The notes under the pieces are model-generated. The model saw nothing but the letters and a program-made list of their open reading frames with translations, searched no databases and was not told where the DNA came from. A stretch of 16,816 nt of DNA from Pseudobdellovibrionaceae bacterium (lineage in GTDB: Bacteria > Bdellovibrionota > Bdellovibrionia > Bdellovibrionales > JAMPXM01): the NCBI GenBank assembly GCA_022843085.1, contig JALHOI010000016.1, positions 1 through 16,816 of the forward strand, given 5' to 3'. Below are positions 1-8,262 of this stretch, one piece after another (positions within the stretch are counted from its first letter, which is position 1; the number at the start of each line of letters is the position of its first letter). Both the position numbers and the translations under genes were made by a program.

Positions 1-65
1 GTGTGCAGAATGCATGCCCTGGGTATGAAACTAGGGGCGATAGAGAGATCGGCTAAAGCGGCCTG

Positions 66-2162
66 TTACGCTGATGAAACTTTGGTCGCAGCGTGAAAGT
101 CCTTTAAGTTTTCACGTCTCAAGTAGCTTTGAATCGAGGGGTCTCGTCCTTTGAAGTCCCTAAACAGAGCATCGGGGGAACTTAGTGCGCCTTTTGAATA
201 GATCGTACTCTTCAGACGGACAGCCGTTGCTTTATGAAATAGCCCATTTTTTTCAAACTCAGTGAAGATGTCAGCCTCAAGTACTTGAGCCCACTTGTAG
301 CTGTAAAAGCTTGCCGCATACTCGTCGACGAAAATGTTTTCGAAGGTACACGATAGATTGTGTCCGGGTTGACGTGTAAAAAGATCGCTGTTCTTCAAAA
401 TACTATTTTCGAAAGTTTCGACGTCTCGTGAAGTGAGTTTCTTCGCTTCAGAAAACGACAAACTTGACCACCCAAGATCGATCTTCATGAGCCTTGTCTG
501 CATGTGGTTCAGCAAACCTGATTGAAATTTAAGAGCCCTGAGGATCGCGTTGATCTGCTTAGGTTTTGCGTTCTTCGCGAAAATTCGAAGGCCCCTTGGG
601 TGGTGCGCCCAGTTGACCAACAGATGGCTTGGCAGCTCGACGAAGTCGAGATTCACCTTACTTCCGGCAAGAGATCGATGGCGGGAATCTGACAGAAGTT
701 CGTGAAAAGCGTGCCCCAATTCGTGTAAGACGATCTCGAGGTCGTCGAGCGTAAGATTCTGACCGCTTGGAAAGTTGAACACGATGGCGACATGGGGATG
801 AATTCGACGCGATCCTTGGTAGCACTGTTCTCGATAAGTCGTCATCCAAGCGCCGGCTTCTTGTTTGCCTGCGTGACGGAAATAATCGACATACAGAAGA
901 CCTAGATAATTTTCGCCGCTGTCGAAAACGCTGAAGGCTAAGACGTCTTTTCGATAAACAGGAACAGCCTTGTTTGCTTTCAACTTCAAACCGAAGAGCT
1001 TTTTAGAAAGCTCAAGGATGCCTCGTGTGACTGCGGAAATTGAGAGGTGTTTTCGAAACTCTTCTTCATGAAGCTTGAAAGTTCTTTTCTTTAGTTGAGC
1101 TGTTACGAAGTCGACATCCCAGGGCTTAAGAATGGGGTTTTTAAGTTCTTTCCTTGAGAAAGATTTGATTTCATTTAGCTCGGCTGCGCCGGCTTTTGTT
1201 GCTGCTGCGAGAAGACGATCTAAAAAAAGATTTACTGACCCCGCGTCTGCGTGCATGCGGTTCTTAATTGTCAGATCAGCGAAACTCTTTTCGCCGAATA
1301 AAGATGCCTTTTCGGCACGAAGGCGAACGATGTCGATGATATTCTGCCGGTTATCGTAGGGTCCGGCGACACACAGAGATCCTTGCGCTCGCCACAAATC
1401 TTCCCTCAGAGAAGCGACTTCTGAGTATTTCATAAAGGGTCCGTAAGACCAATCATCGAGCGTGATCACCCAGCCTTCCAAAGAGAGCGCTTTGGCCTCA
1501 GCCTTCGCCTGACGGATGAGGTTTTCGGGCAGGCCCTTTAGATCTCGAGCTGAAAGAATATGAAGGCGAAAATCTGACTTAGCGCTTTCAACATTCTGAG
1601 CAAAGCTTTGAGAAAGTAGTGAAAGCTTTCGATCGATGGTCTGAAGTCTTTGTTTCTGTTTTGCGGTGAGCTTGCCTCCGTTTTCAGAAAAGTCGGCATA
1701 AATCTTGGCAATCAAACGACGATCTTCAGAAGTGAGAGCGGGATCGAGACCGTCCTTGGATTTCTCGGACCTTAAATAAATTTCTTCGACCTTCTGAAAA
1801 ATGATCTGATCGTGAGCGATTTCAAACTGAAAGTCTTCGATCTTGTTTGAACAGGTTTGAACTATCGAGTCCAATTCGTCAGTCTTGCAGGCTGCGTAGA
1901 GGTTGAAAAGTACAGAGGCAACAGCTTGAAGTTCGTACGCCGCACTCTCTAGGCCCAATATAGTTTCGCGAAAACCTGCCGGAGCATTTCGAACCTCTTG
2001 AATTCGTTTCTTAGCAAGTCGAATAGCCTGATTGAGTGCCGGCAGAAAGTCATTCGGCTCAATGCGACGAAAATCGGTAGCACCATCGAAGTGAGGTGAG
2101 TTCAGGAACTTTTCGAGTGGTTTCATCTGTGACCGGATCTTAGACCTGCTGTGCGACCTCAT
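66..2162 (-). CDS. M3 family zinc metallopeptidase (oligopeptidase A / thimet-like)
   Basis: This is a cytoplasmic zinc peptidase expected to cut short peptides; no signal peptide or membrane segment is visible. Numbered from the ATG at 2162 (698 residues, usual for family M3), the zinc motif HELGH is residues 480-484. The third ligand is a glutamate in FVELPS (about E509), with the 29-residue H-to-E spacing known for thimet oligopeptidase. A C-terminal block EYAASFYSYKW (about 614-624) keeps the two family tyrosines. The frame can open earlier at a TTG (2177), but AGGAGG lies inside that extension, six bases before the ATG, so the ATG at 2162 is the better start. The gene follows the ABC exporter directly and is probably translationally coupled to it. 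The loop before the tyrosine block reads VDEY rather than the usual glycine-rich stretch. Family assignment is firm; the substrate is unknown. Confidence 0.93.
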   Translation of the reverse strand: MRSHSRSKIRSQMKPLEKFLNSPHFDGATDFRRIEPNDFLPALNQAIRLAKKRIQEVRNAPAGFRETILGLESAAYELQAVASVLFNLYAACKTDELDSIVQTCSNKIEDFQFEIAHDQIIFQKVEEIYLRSEKSKDGLDPALTSEDRRLIAKIYADFSENGGKLTAKQKQRLQTIDRKLSLLSQSFAQNVESAKSDFRLHILSARDLKGLPENLIRQAKAEAKALSLEGWVITLDDWSYGPFMKYSEVASLREDLWRAQGSLCVAGPYDNRQNIIDIVRLRAEKASLFGEKSFADLTIKNRMHADAGSVNLFLDRLLAAATKAGAAELNEIKSFSRKELKNPILKPWDVDFVTAQLKKRTFKLHEEEFRKHLSISAVTRGILELSKKLFGLKLKANKAVPVYRKDVLAFSVFDSGENYLGLLYVDYFRHAGKQEAGAWMTTYREQCYQGSRRIHPHVAIVFNFPSGQNLTLDDLEIVLHELGHAFHELLSDSRHRSLAGSKVNLDFVELPSHLLVNWAHHPRGLRIFAKNAKPKQINAILRALKFQSGLLNHMQTRLMKIDLGWSSLSFSEAKKLTSRDVETFENSILKNSDLFTRQPGHNLSCTFENIFVDEYAASFYSYKWAQVLEADIFTEFEKNGLFHKATAVRLKSTIYSKGALSSPDALFRDFKGRDPSIQSYLRRENLKDFHAATKVSSA

Positions 2163-2168
2163 CGGTGA

Positions 2169-2174
2169 CCTCCT
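2169..2174 (-). promoter_or_regulatory. Ribosome binding site AGGAGG of the M3 peptidase gene
   Basis: On the minus strand a consensus AGGAGG begins at the last base of the upstream ABC transporter's TGA stop (2176-2174). It is followed by a six-base spacer and the ATG at 2162-2160. This fixes the peptidase start and implies that ribosomes ending on the exporter reinitiate on the peptidase. Confidence 0.85.
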
Positions 2175-5100
2175 CAAACAACTGCCGCGGCTGAGTTTTC
2201 GACCAACACCACCTGATCAGCGAACTGGGTCGCCGCAGACCGATGCGAGACAAGAATGATGATTCGATTCTCCGAATGTGACTTTATTAGATTTAAAATT
2301 TCGATTTCAGTCGGTCTGTCGAGTTTGGCAGTGACCTCGTCAAAAATTAAAATCGGCTTACGGCTTTGAACAGCTCGCACCACGCAGAGCATCTGCTGCT
2401 CGCCGAGCGAAAGTTTTCGGGGGTCTGCATCGAGCTTCGTCGCAATCCAGGCCAGACCAATGTGATTCAAACTAATTGCCAGTTCGTCGTCAGAAAGTTG
2501 TTCTGGAAGCGAAAGCTGAAGCTCAGCGCGAACCGAGCTTTCAACGAAGACTGGGTCTTGTGCGACATACGAGCAAAAAGGCATCATCGAACTCACCGTT
2601 TTATTTTGAAAGATGATGCGACCTTCAAACCTTTGTGCCATTCCGAGAAGACCTTTAATCAAAGTCGATTTACCCGCCCCCGTTTTTCCTGAAATTAAAG
2701 TGAATTGATTCGGCAGAAAATGTAGTTGGCGGACGGATAGAATTGATTGGTCATAACCGAAAGCAGCATCCTCGACTTTCAATCCAATCTGTTGGGCGTT
2801 CAAAGAAGACTTAATACTTGAACTCAAGATTGAGACCTTATCATCGGATTCGAGTGCCAGATCAAAAACACGTTTCATCGACAGCGAGTACGATTTTATT
2901 CCCTGAAGGCATCTCGCGACGACATTTAAAATCATCCACTGCTGAAGTGAAAATGTGATGGCGACTGCTGTGAGAACTGCGGACTCGCGAGACTGTTGCA
3001 TCATCAAGAGAACCGCCAAAAGCAGCGCTGCGCCAAGAACAGGGGTAAATCCTAAAAACCACCTCGAAATTAGATTTATCTGGAGCTTCTTATACTGATA
3101 GAGGTCTAAACTTTCGTTCAAGCGAGAAAAAATGAAGCTCTCGGCTCCGGCATGAGAGATCGCCAGGCGCGATTCGCCTGATGAGCTAAGTTCACCAAGC
3201 CATCGACCCTTCGTCTCGATGACTTGTTGTCGAATCATAATGCTCGAATTTAAATATCGCGTGAAGAACACGATCCAAATGAAAATGAAGACTGCGTAGA
3301 GTCCCAAAAACTGAATGGACAGCAAAAAAACCATCGACGCCGCGATGATGTAGTCGATCGATGACGAAAGACCAAGATCGACATCAGTCTTCGCGCGATC
3401 ATCTATGAGGCTGAAGTCGTCAGATAGACGCTGATCGAGGTCATGTGGTTTGATGTGGATGAGTTTTGTGCTACCCCCACCGAGAAGGCTTGCGACAGAA
3501 CTTTGAAGCAGCTTCGAAGCTCCTCGGATTGTGAAAACATCCCAAAGAACCAAACGGAGAGAGACGAGTATCAGCGATACGAGCGCTAGCGCTGCGAAGA
3601 CGCCAAGACCACTGATGGTGAGAGGAATTGTTATGCCTTGTTTGTTCACGAAGTTGACGAAGGTTTGAGCTAAAACATTTAAGTCACTGCTTGGTGAGCT
3701 CCAAATCTGGAAAAATGAGTTCTGAAGATTTCCGGCAACTATACCCATGAGTATGAGGACCACCAGCAGGGGTAGCTGCCAAGGCACATTGCTTGAATTT
3801 ATCGATCGGATATATGTCCATAGGACTTTCCAGAAATTCGAAACGGCTTCTGAATTGGGACCAAGCGTTTCTGTTTTCGAAACTGGTTCGGGAGCCTGGT
3901 CGCTGTTCTCATCGAGGCGACTTTCAGTGCTGTCGGCCGCTAACAAATAAACACGAGCAGAATTGAGATCAGAAAGTCGCGTGAAGGCATGTTTAGTCAC
4001 CGAAATCGTGTGATCGCTCGACGCCACCTCGGCCTCTAGGTTCGAGACAAAAATAATCGAACGAAACTTCTGTCTTTGCGCCAGCAGATTTTGAAAGAGT
4101 TGGTTTCTAGTTTTTGGATCTAACGCAGAAAAAGAATCATCGAGTATCAGATATTCTGACTGAGATGCAAATGCACGCGCAAGTGCCAGGCGCTGACGTT
4201 GGCCTCCAGAGAGGTTCGCGCCTGAGGCATCGACGACTTTATCGAGAAGTTCGCCCTGAAGTTCAACCGACGAAAGACAAGCCAGGTTCAGGGCGCGGAT
4301 AGTTTCATCTATGGAAAGATTCATGTCGAGGCCGACGTTGTCGCGAATTGTTCCGCGAAACAAAAACGGCCTTTGCGAAACCAGGTGAACTTTTGCAACT
4401 TGAGAAAGACCTTGAAAAATTTGGTTCAGCAAAGTGCTTTTCCCGCCCCCCATTGGGCCGACAACCGCAACCATTGAACCATGGGGTAAATTTAGTTGGA
4501 GCTGACTGTCCAGCTTAAGTTTTGTGTGAGTCTCATCGAGGCTAACTTCAACCGACGCTGCCTCTAAGGCCTCGCTTTTGCCTTCATTCTGCGTGGCAAC
4601 CTTCGTCGAAGGTTGCCGAAGTCGGAGGTAGCTTGCCTTCGTGCGAGCGTACATAATCGTCAAATCGGAGATACTAGAAATGGGAAAGTCGATAATTTTT
4701 AAAATGAGAAACGTCGAGAAAACCACTTCGACTGAAATTGTGCCACCAGTCCATACAAAGACAGCGAACGTACCGAGCGCCACGAGTGCCGAGGAAAAGT
4801 AATAAATAAGTTTTGGGAAGAGAACCGCCAGAATCATACTTCTCATTGCAGATTCTTCTTTTCCTCGGGCGTGCTTTAGCTTTCCGAGAAAGCGCTCTTC
4901 AGAATTCAAAGACTTAAGCGTTGGATAAACCCTGTGCAGGCCGACGAGCAGTTGCACCCTCTCATTCCTACGATCTGAAAGTTCGTCATTCAGCTTTGCT
5001 ACGCGAGAATTGAGTCTGGCCGCTAGCGGCGACAGTGCCACGATCAGCCCGATTGCCACCGCTGATGCCCAGCCAACTTTCGAAAACAGTAGGGCGACAC

Positions 5101-5695
5101 CAAGCAGTACAATTCCGGTACACGCGTAGACTTCAGCCAAGACAATCGGAAGTTCGGTAAGAATTGGCAAATCATTGGTTGCTGCATTCACAAGATCCGG
5201 CCGACGCGATCGAAAGAGGTGCCGTACGCCCAGGCGCTCTATGGAATTCATGATCAAGATTTCTGAATGAAAAAAATGATTTTGGTTCACGCCTTGAATG
5301 ACAAGTCCGATACACAAAAAAATCATCCACTGAATGCTCTCAGGGATCGCGCCATTTCCGATGCTGTGAAGCAGCGGAGCCATGAGAAGCACGGATGTAA
5401 ATTCGAGGGGAATTTTAAGGGTGGCAAAACACAGAAGGCGGAAGCGATGAGGGCCGGCACTTTTTTTGAAAAAGTCGAACAAACTGGGGCCCCAGATAAC
5501 CTCGGTTTCGCTATCGTCAAACCGCCTGAACGAATCGTGGTCTCTCGTCGCGTTAGGTTCTCGTTTTACTCCATCGATGAAAAAGACGAGACTTAGAAAC
5601 CTGCGGAAAATGTTTTGATCCAGCGCCTTGGCCATAGAAGATTCCGTACTTCCTTGATAGTTGGTTAGCAAGTAAAGCGATGTACCGAGCCTCAT
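2174..5695 (-). CDS. Full-length ABC exporter, TMD-NBD-TMD-NBD fusion, ABCC/MRP-like asymmetry
   Basis: A single 1173-residue chain carries two complete exporter halves, whereas most bacterial exporters of this type are half-size proteins that dimerise. Each TMD shows about six hydrophobic segments (roughly 70-350 and 630-930). NBD1: Walker A 413-420, Q-loop Q441, signature LSGGQ 495-499, Walker B ending D519, then D520 where the catalytic glutamate is expected, and N552 where the switch histidine is expected. NBD2: Walker A around K1009, Q1046, a degenerate signature LSLGE 1095-1099, Walker B D1119 followed by the normal E1120, and H1151. One composite ATP site is therefore degenerate and one canonical, as in eukaryotic ABCC proteins and bacterial heterodimeric exporters. 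It likely exports a hydrophobic or peptide substrate across the inner membrane. The first ATG (5695) has a weak RBS; an ATG at 5635 (residue 21), with GGA seven bases upstream, is an alternative start. The gene is the first of an operon with the M3 peptidase. Confidence 0.93.
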   Translation of the reverse strand: MRLGTSLYLLTNYQGSTESSMAKALDQNIFRRFLSLVFFIDGVKREPNATRDHDSFRRFDDSETEVIWGPSLFDFFKKSAGPHRFRLLCFATLKIPLEFTSVLLMAPLLHSIGNGAIPESIQWMIFLCIGLVIQGVNQNHFFHSEILIMNSIERLGVRHLFRSRRPDLVNAATNDLPILTELPIVLAEVYACTGIVLLGVALLFSKVGWASAVAIGLIVALSPLAARLNSRVAKLNDELSDRRNERVQLLVGLHRVYPTLKSLNSEERFLGKLKHARGKEESAMRSMILAVLFPKLIYYFSSALVALGTFAVFVWTGGTISVEVVFSTFLILKIIDFPISSISDLTIMYARTKASYLRLRQPSTKVATQNEGKSEALEAASVEVSLDETHTKLKLDSQLQLNLPHGSMVAVVGPMGGGKSTLLNQIFQGLSQVAKVHLVSQRPFLFRGTIRDNVGLDMNLSIDETIRALNLACLSSVELQGELLDKVVDASGANLSGGQRQRLALARAFASQSEYLILDDSFSALDPKTRNQLFQNLLAQRQKFRSIIFVSNLEAEVASSDHTISVTKHAFTRLSDLNSARVYLLAADSTESRLDENSDQAPEPVSKTETLGPNSEAVSNFWKVLWTYIRSINSSNVPWQLPLLVVLILMGIVAGNLQNSFFQIWSSPSSDLNVLAQTFVNFVNKQGITIPLTISGLGVFAALALVSLILVSLRLVLWDVFTIRGASKLLQSSVASLLGGGSTKLIHIKPHDLDQRLSDDFSLIDDRAKTDVDLGLSSSIDYIIAASMVFLLSIQFLGLYAVFIFIWIVFFTRYLNSSIMIRQQVIETKGRWLGELSSSGESRLAISHAGAESFIFSRLNESLDLYQYKKLQINLISRWFLGFTPVLGAALLLAVLLMMQQSRESAVLTAVAITFSLQQWMILNVVARCLQGIKSYSLSMKRVFDLALESDDKVSILSSSIKSSLNAQQIGLKVEDAAFGYDQSILSVRQLHFLPNQFTLISGKTGAGKSTLIKGLLGMAQRFEGRIIFQNKTVSSMMPFCSYVAQDPVFVESSVRAELQLSLPEQLSDDELAISLNHIGLAWIATKLDADPRKLSLGEQQMLCVVRAVQSRKPILIFDEVTAKLDRPTEIEILNLIKSHSENRIIILVSHRSAATQFADQVVLVENSAAAVV
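4595..4617. repeat. 23-bp palindrome inside the ABC exporter gene
   Basis: GGCAACCTTCG and its exact complement flank a single central base, giving 11-bp arms. It lies in the poorly conserved linker between TMD1 and NBD1 (about residues 360-367). No T-run follows on either strand, so it is not a classic terminator. It may be a chance structure or an mRNA hairpin that slows ribosomes between domains. Confidence 0.6.
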
Positions 5696-5711
5696 CTTTG
5701 CTGGTTTGCCG

Positions 5712-5739
5712 TGGACAATTTTGTAGGATTTGATAGGGT
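5712..5739 (+). promoter_or_regulatory. Possible sigma-70-type promoter for the GNAT gene
   Basis: TGGACA (5712-5717) and TAGGGT (5734-5739) are 16 bases apart in the 80-base gap between the divergent ABC and GNAT genes. Just downstream, GGAAGT (5743-5748) and ACTTCC (5754-5759) form a 6-bp inverted repeat around five bases, which could be an operator or a leader hairpin. On the minus strand, TTGACT (5751-5746) is a possible -35 for the ABC operon, but I see no good -10 at the right distance. All of this is weak. Confidence 0.25.
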
Positions 5740-5762
5740 TCCGGAAGTCAAAAACTTCCAGC

Positions 5763-5778
5763 AGGGAGATCGCGCATC
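5763..5778 (+). promoter_or_regulatory. Strong RBS followed by an in-frame ATC (candidate start of the GNAT gene)
   Basis: AGGGAG (5763-5768), seven bases and then ATC (5776-5778) in the GNAT reading frame. The reading frame is open from 5737 and holds no ATG, GTG or TTG before the TTG at 5827. The residues between (IDLITGPESPRPEEYDS) resemble the first strand and loop of a GNAT domain, so an ATC start is plausible. Confidence 0.4.
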
Positions 5779-5826
5779 GATTTAATCACAGGGCCTGAAA
5801 GTCCACGGCCGGAAGAGTACGATTCG

Positions 5827-6843
5827 TTGATTGAATTTCTAGATTTGCATTTGCGCAACCATGTCGAGTGGTCGATCTCAGCCGAGTATCCACAAGCTTT
5901 AAGCCGTCGAGACCTGAAAAATATGGTCGTAATTCGGGCGGGCGAAAAAATCGTATCGCATTCTGTTGTCGATTTCGTCGATCTCACCACAAACGGGTTA
6001 ACTTTAAAATTAGGGATCATAGGATCTCTCGTAACTGACCCGAATTTCCGAAAGCGCGGCTTTGGGCGGCAGTGTATCGAAAAGTGTCTTGAATTGTCGG
6101 TCGAGCAAGGTTGCGACATCAGTGTTCTCTGGACGTACGATTACGATTTTTATCGGAAACTGAATTTTGAGCGCGCCGGTCATGAAATTTGTGCGTACTT
6201 AGAGAAATCGAGCTTTTCAAAGCAAGATGGCGTTTTGTTTGCGGAGGAGAGTTTAGCAGCGGGCCCCAAGCTCGCGGCCGAAACTTTGGACCTTTACAAT
6301 TCGCATAGCGTTCGAGTTTCAAGGTCGCGAGAATTGCAGGAACAATATCTTAAAATTCCTAAAGTCAGGTTTTTTGCGGCCCGAAATGCCGAGGGAAAAT
6401 TGCTAGCCTACACCTTTGAAGGAAAGGGTGCGGATTTAACGGCATGCCTACACGACTGGGCCGGGCCGACGGACATCGTATCCAACTTGTTCCATTTCGC
6501 GAAAGAGAAGCTCGGTACGACGGTGATTGTCATGATTCCCGGATACAGGGCGGACGTCGCCGCACGGCTTGAACCCGTCGCTAAGCGAGTCGCTCGAAAT
6601 CCGTTCGGTATGATTCAAATCCTGAACCATGAAGCGATAATCGAGAAGCTGACGACTGCTGAGCCTACAGATGTTGGAAGTCTTCTCAGTGCCTACCGTA
6701 AGTTGAATGGCCCTCTGCAGGCGCCGGGATTCTTTTTTGGCGATCTTGATCTCAATGAGGTCCAACTCACGATCGATGAAAAGCGTGTCTACGAGAAGTA
6801 CCTTCCGATTCCCATTTGGGTCTGGGGAATGGACGCCGTTTGA
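5827..6843 (+). CDS. GNAT family N-acetyltransferase, probably two GNAT-like halves
   Basis: Predicted cytoplasmic acetyl-CoA-dependent acyltransferase. Counting from the TTG at 5827 (338 residues), the acetyl-CoA loop signature lies at about 69-82 (VTDPNFRKRGFGRQ, matching R-x-x-G-x-G). It is followed by the usual helix and a YRKLNFERAG block near 110-118, where GNATs have Y-x-K-x-G-F. The C-terminal half (about 190-300) repeats a similar strand-helix pattern without the glycine signature and is probably a degenerate second GNAT or substrate domain. The start is unsettled: the TTG has GGAAGAG nine bases upstream, but the better RBS precedes an in-frame ATC at 5776, which would add 17 residues and complete the first GNAT strand. 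It is divergent from the ABC operon and convergent with the isochorismatase-like gene. The substrate cannot be told. Confidence 0.85.
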   Translation: MIEFLDLHLRNHVEWSISAEYPQALSRRDLKNMVVIRAGEKIVSHSVVDFVDLTTNGLTLKLGIIGSLVTDPNFRKRGFGRQCIEKCLELSVEQGCDISVLWTYDYDFYRKLNFERAGHEICAYLEKSSFSKQDGVLFAEESLAAGPKLAAETLDLYNSHSVRVSRSRELQEQYLKIPKVRFFAARNAEGKLLAYTFEGKGADLTACLHDWAGPTDIVSNLFHFAKEKLGTTVIVMIPGYRADVAARLEPVAKRVARNPFGMIQILNHEAIIEKLTTAEPTDVGSLLSAYRKLNGPLQAPGFFFGDLDLNEVQLTIDEKRVYEKYLPIPIWVWGMDAV

Positions 6844-6898
6844 TCTGAATTGACCGGTCCTCGAGTCTACAAATTGGCCGTTTTCACGTTGGAACGCT

Positions 6899-7453
6899 TC
6901 AGTGGCCGAAATCGACTTCGGCGGTCTTTGAGACCACGCCTCTGCGGCCCGGGGCGGCCTGCCATGTCCAGTAGGTGTTTGTGAACTGAATAAGCTGTTC
7001 AGGCGCGGGTAGCCCATGCGAACTTTGGTCTTCGGTTGTGTGAGCGTCGCCGATAAGAGTGGTTTCGTATCCACGCACGAATGCGCCATGCAGAACGGCG
7101 CGTATGCAAGCATCAGTTTGTGCTCCGGCAACAACGACTCTCTTGACGTCGAGGCGACTGAGCTGGGCCTCGAGATCGGTGTCTTCGAATGAGTCTAAAT
7201 ATCGCTTCCGAATGAGCGTGTCGGAAGCTTCCGGTATCAGTTGGCTCACCAGCTGCCAGCTGGCCGAATCCTCTTTCATTCCATTGTCGGAATGTTGAAT
7301 CCAAATCACGGCAATCTTGGCCGCACGGGCTCGCTCGACCAGAACATTAATATTCGCGATGACTTCGTCGAGCCGGTGGGAACCAGCAACAACGCCGTTT
7401 TGCATGTCCACAATCAAGAGTGCAGTTGATTCACGTTCACTGGGTTTCTTCAT
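6899..7453 (-). CDS. Isochorismatase-like cysteine hydrolase
   Basis: The 184-residue length is normal for this family. The catalytic triad is visible: D16 in LLIVDMQNG, K83 in LIRKRYLDSF and C116 in TDACI, preceded by the cis-peptide-type stretch VAGAQ. Members hydrolyse amides or related small molecules such as nicotinamide, isochorismate or N-carbamoyl compounds. Nothing here picks a substrate, and the genes around it are unrelated single enzymes. The ATG start is supported by AGAGG five bases upstream on the minus strand. No signal peptide is seen, so it should be cytoplasmic. The C-terminal tail (about 160-184) is polar and less conserved-looking. Confidence 0.9.
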   Translation of the reverse strand: MKKPSERESTALLIVDMQNGVVAGSHRLDEVIANINVLVERARAAKIAVIWIQHSDNGMKEDSASWQLVSQLIPEASDTLIRKRYLDSFEDTDLEAQLSRLDVKRVVVAGAQTDACIRAVLHGAFVRGYETTLIGDAHTTEDQSSHGLPAPEQLIQFTNTYWTWQAAPGRRGVVSKTAEVDFGH

Positions 7454-7512
7454 TTGCGCCTCTTGGTCACGAGTTGGTAAGTTCCTAACATGCCGAGCCG
7501 GCGGCCGACGCG

Positions 7513-7538
7513 GAAAGAATTCGATGCTGAAAGAATTC
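7513..7538 (+). repeat. Two 10-bp direct repeats upstream of the methyltransferase
   Basis: GAAAGAATTC occurs at 7513-7522 and again at 7529-7538, 16 bases apart, just before the RBS of the methyltransferase gene. Each copy contains the palindrome GAATTC. It could be a regulator site or chance. Confidence 0.35.
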
Positions 7539-7554
7539 TTCAGGGAGAAACGAG

Positions 7555-8262
7555 ATGCTGACGTTTACGCCAAACGATCCGTTTCCGTGCGCGGCCGGTG
7601 CAACTTACGACCAGCAAAAAGCGCATGCAGCTGAGGTCGACGCCTGGCTTGGCTTGCAAACTTCGGCCGTAGAATCGCAGATCTTGATGGCCCACCAAGT
7701 GAATCAATTGAATATTGTTGCGGCCGCCGATTTGAATCGAGAATTTTGGTTCGGCAAGTCGGTTCAGACCTTTTCAACTCCGTACGCCGAGCTTCGAGAA
7801 ATTCTCGAGACGATTCAACCTCAGCAAGATGAGACGATTGTCGACCTCGGCGCTGGTTACGGGCGCCTAGCGCACGTGATTGCCCGCCATTTTTCTGAAG
7901 TCCAATTTATCGGTTGCGAACTTGTGCTTGAAAGGCAAATCGAAGCGCAGCGAGTGATTGAATTGAAGAGTTTGAAGAACTGCAGAGTTGTTCATGCGGA
8001 CGCCTCGACACTCGACTTTGCAAATTCTGAATTCGTTTCGTCGGTACCCGAGTTTTACTTTATGTACGACTTTGGATCTCGAAGAGATGTGGAAAACTGT
8101 GTCGAAAACTTGAAGCTGGCGGCGCGATTGAAACCGATCGTCGTGATTGCCCGCGGCGGCAGGTCGCGCGACATTATTCAAAGACATCATGCTTGGCTTT
8201 CGCACGTGGTGGCTCCACTTCACCGCGATCGCTATTCGATCTATCGTTCAGCTGAACGATAG
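7555..8262 (+). CDS. Class I SAM-dependent methyltransferase
   Basis: A 235-residue Rossmann-type methyltransferase. Motif I is VDLGAGYGR (about 96-104), the acidic end of strand 2 is in FIGCELV (about 118-124), and the acidic motif after strand 3 is HADAS (about 146-150). The wording of motif I and the following helix (GRLAHVIARHF) is reminiscent of the DOT1-like group, but that is only resemblance. The roughly 90-residue N-terminal part is mostly helical and may bind the substrate or cap the active site. The ATG has GGGAG upstream at proper spacing. The stop codon lies within a perfect palindrome shared with the convergent HAD gene. Substrate unknown; no partner gene nearby. Confidence 0.85.
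   Translation: MLTFTPNDPFPCAAGATYDQQKAHAAEVDAWLGLQTSAVESQILMAHQVNQLNIVAAADLNREFWFGKSVQTFSTPYAELREILETIQPQQDETIVDLGAGYGRLAHVIARHFSEVQFIGCELVLERQIEAQRVIELKSLKNCRVVHADASTLDFANSEFVSSVPEFYFMYDFGSRRDVENCVENLKLAARLKPIVVIARGGRSRDIIQRHHAWLSHVVAPLHRDRYSIYRSAER

Noticed and set aside
1..65. Possible terminator or gene end downstream of the M3 peptidase
   Set aside because: No convincing stem with a T-run on the minus strand and no coding signal; too little sequence to judge.
2163..2177. TTG start five codons before the M3 peptidase ATG
   Set aside because: Those codons are the ribosome binding site itself (AGGAGG).
6448..7134. Long minus-strand open frame of 228 codons
   Set aside because: It crosses the end of the GNAT gene and runs opposite or out of frame through the isochorismatase-like gene, with no recognisable domain; it is a shadow.
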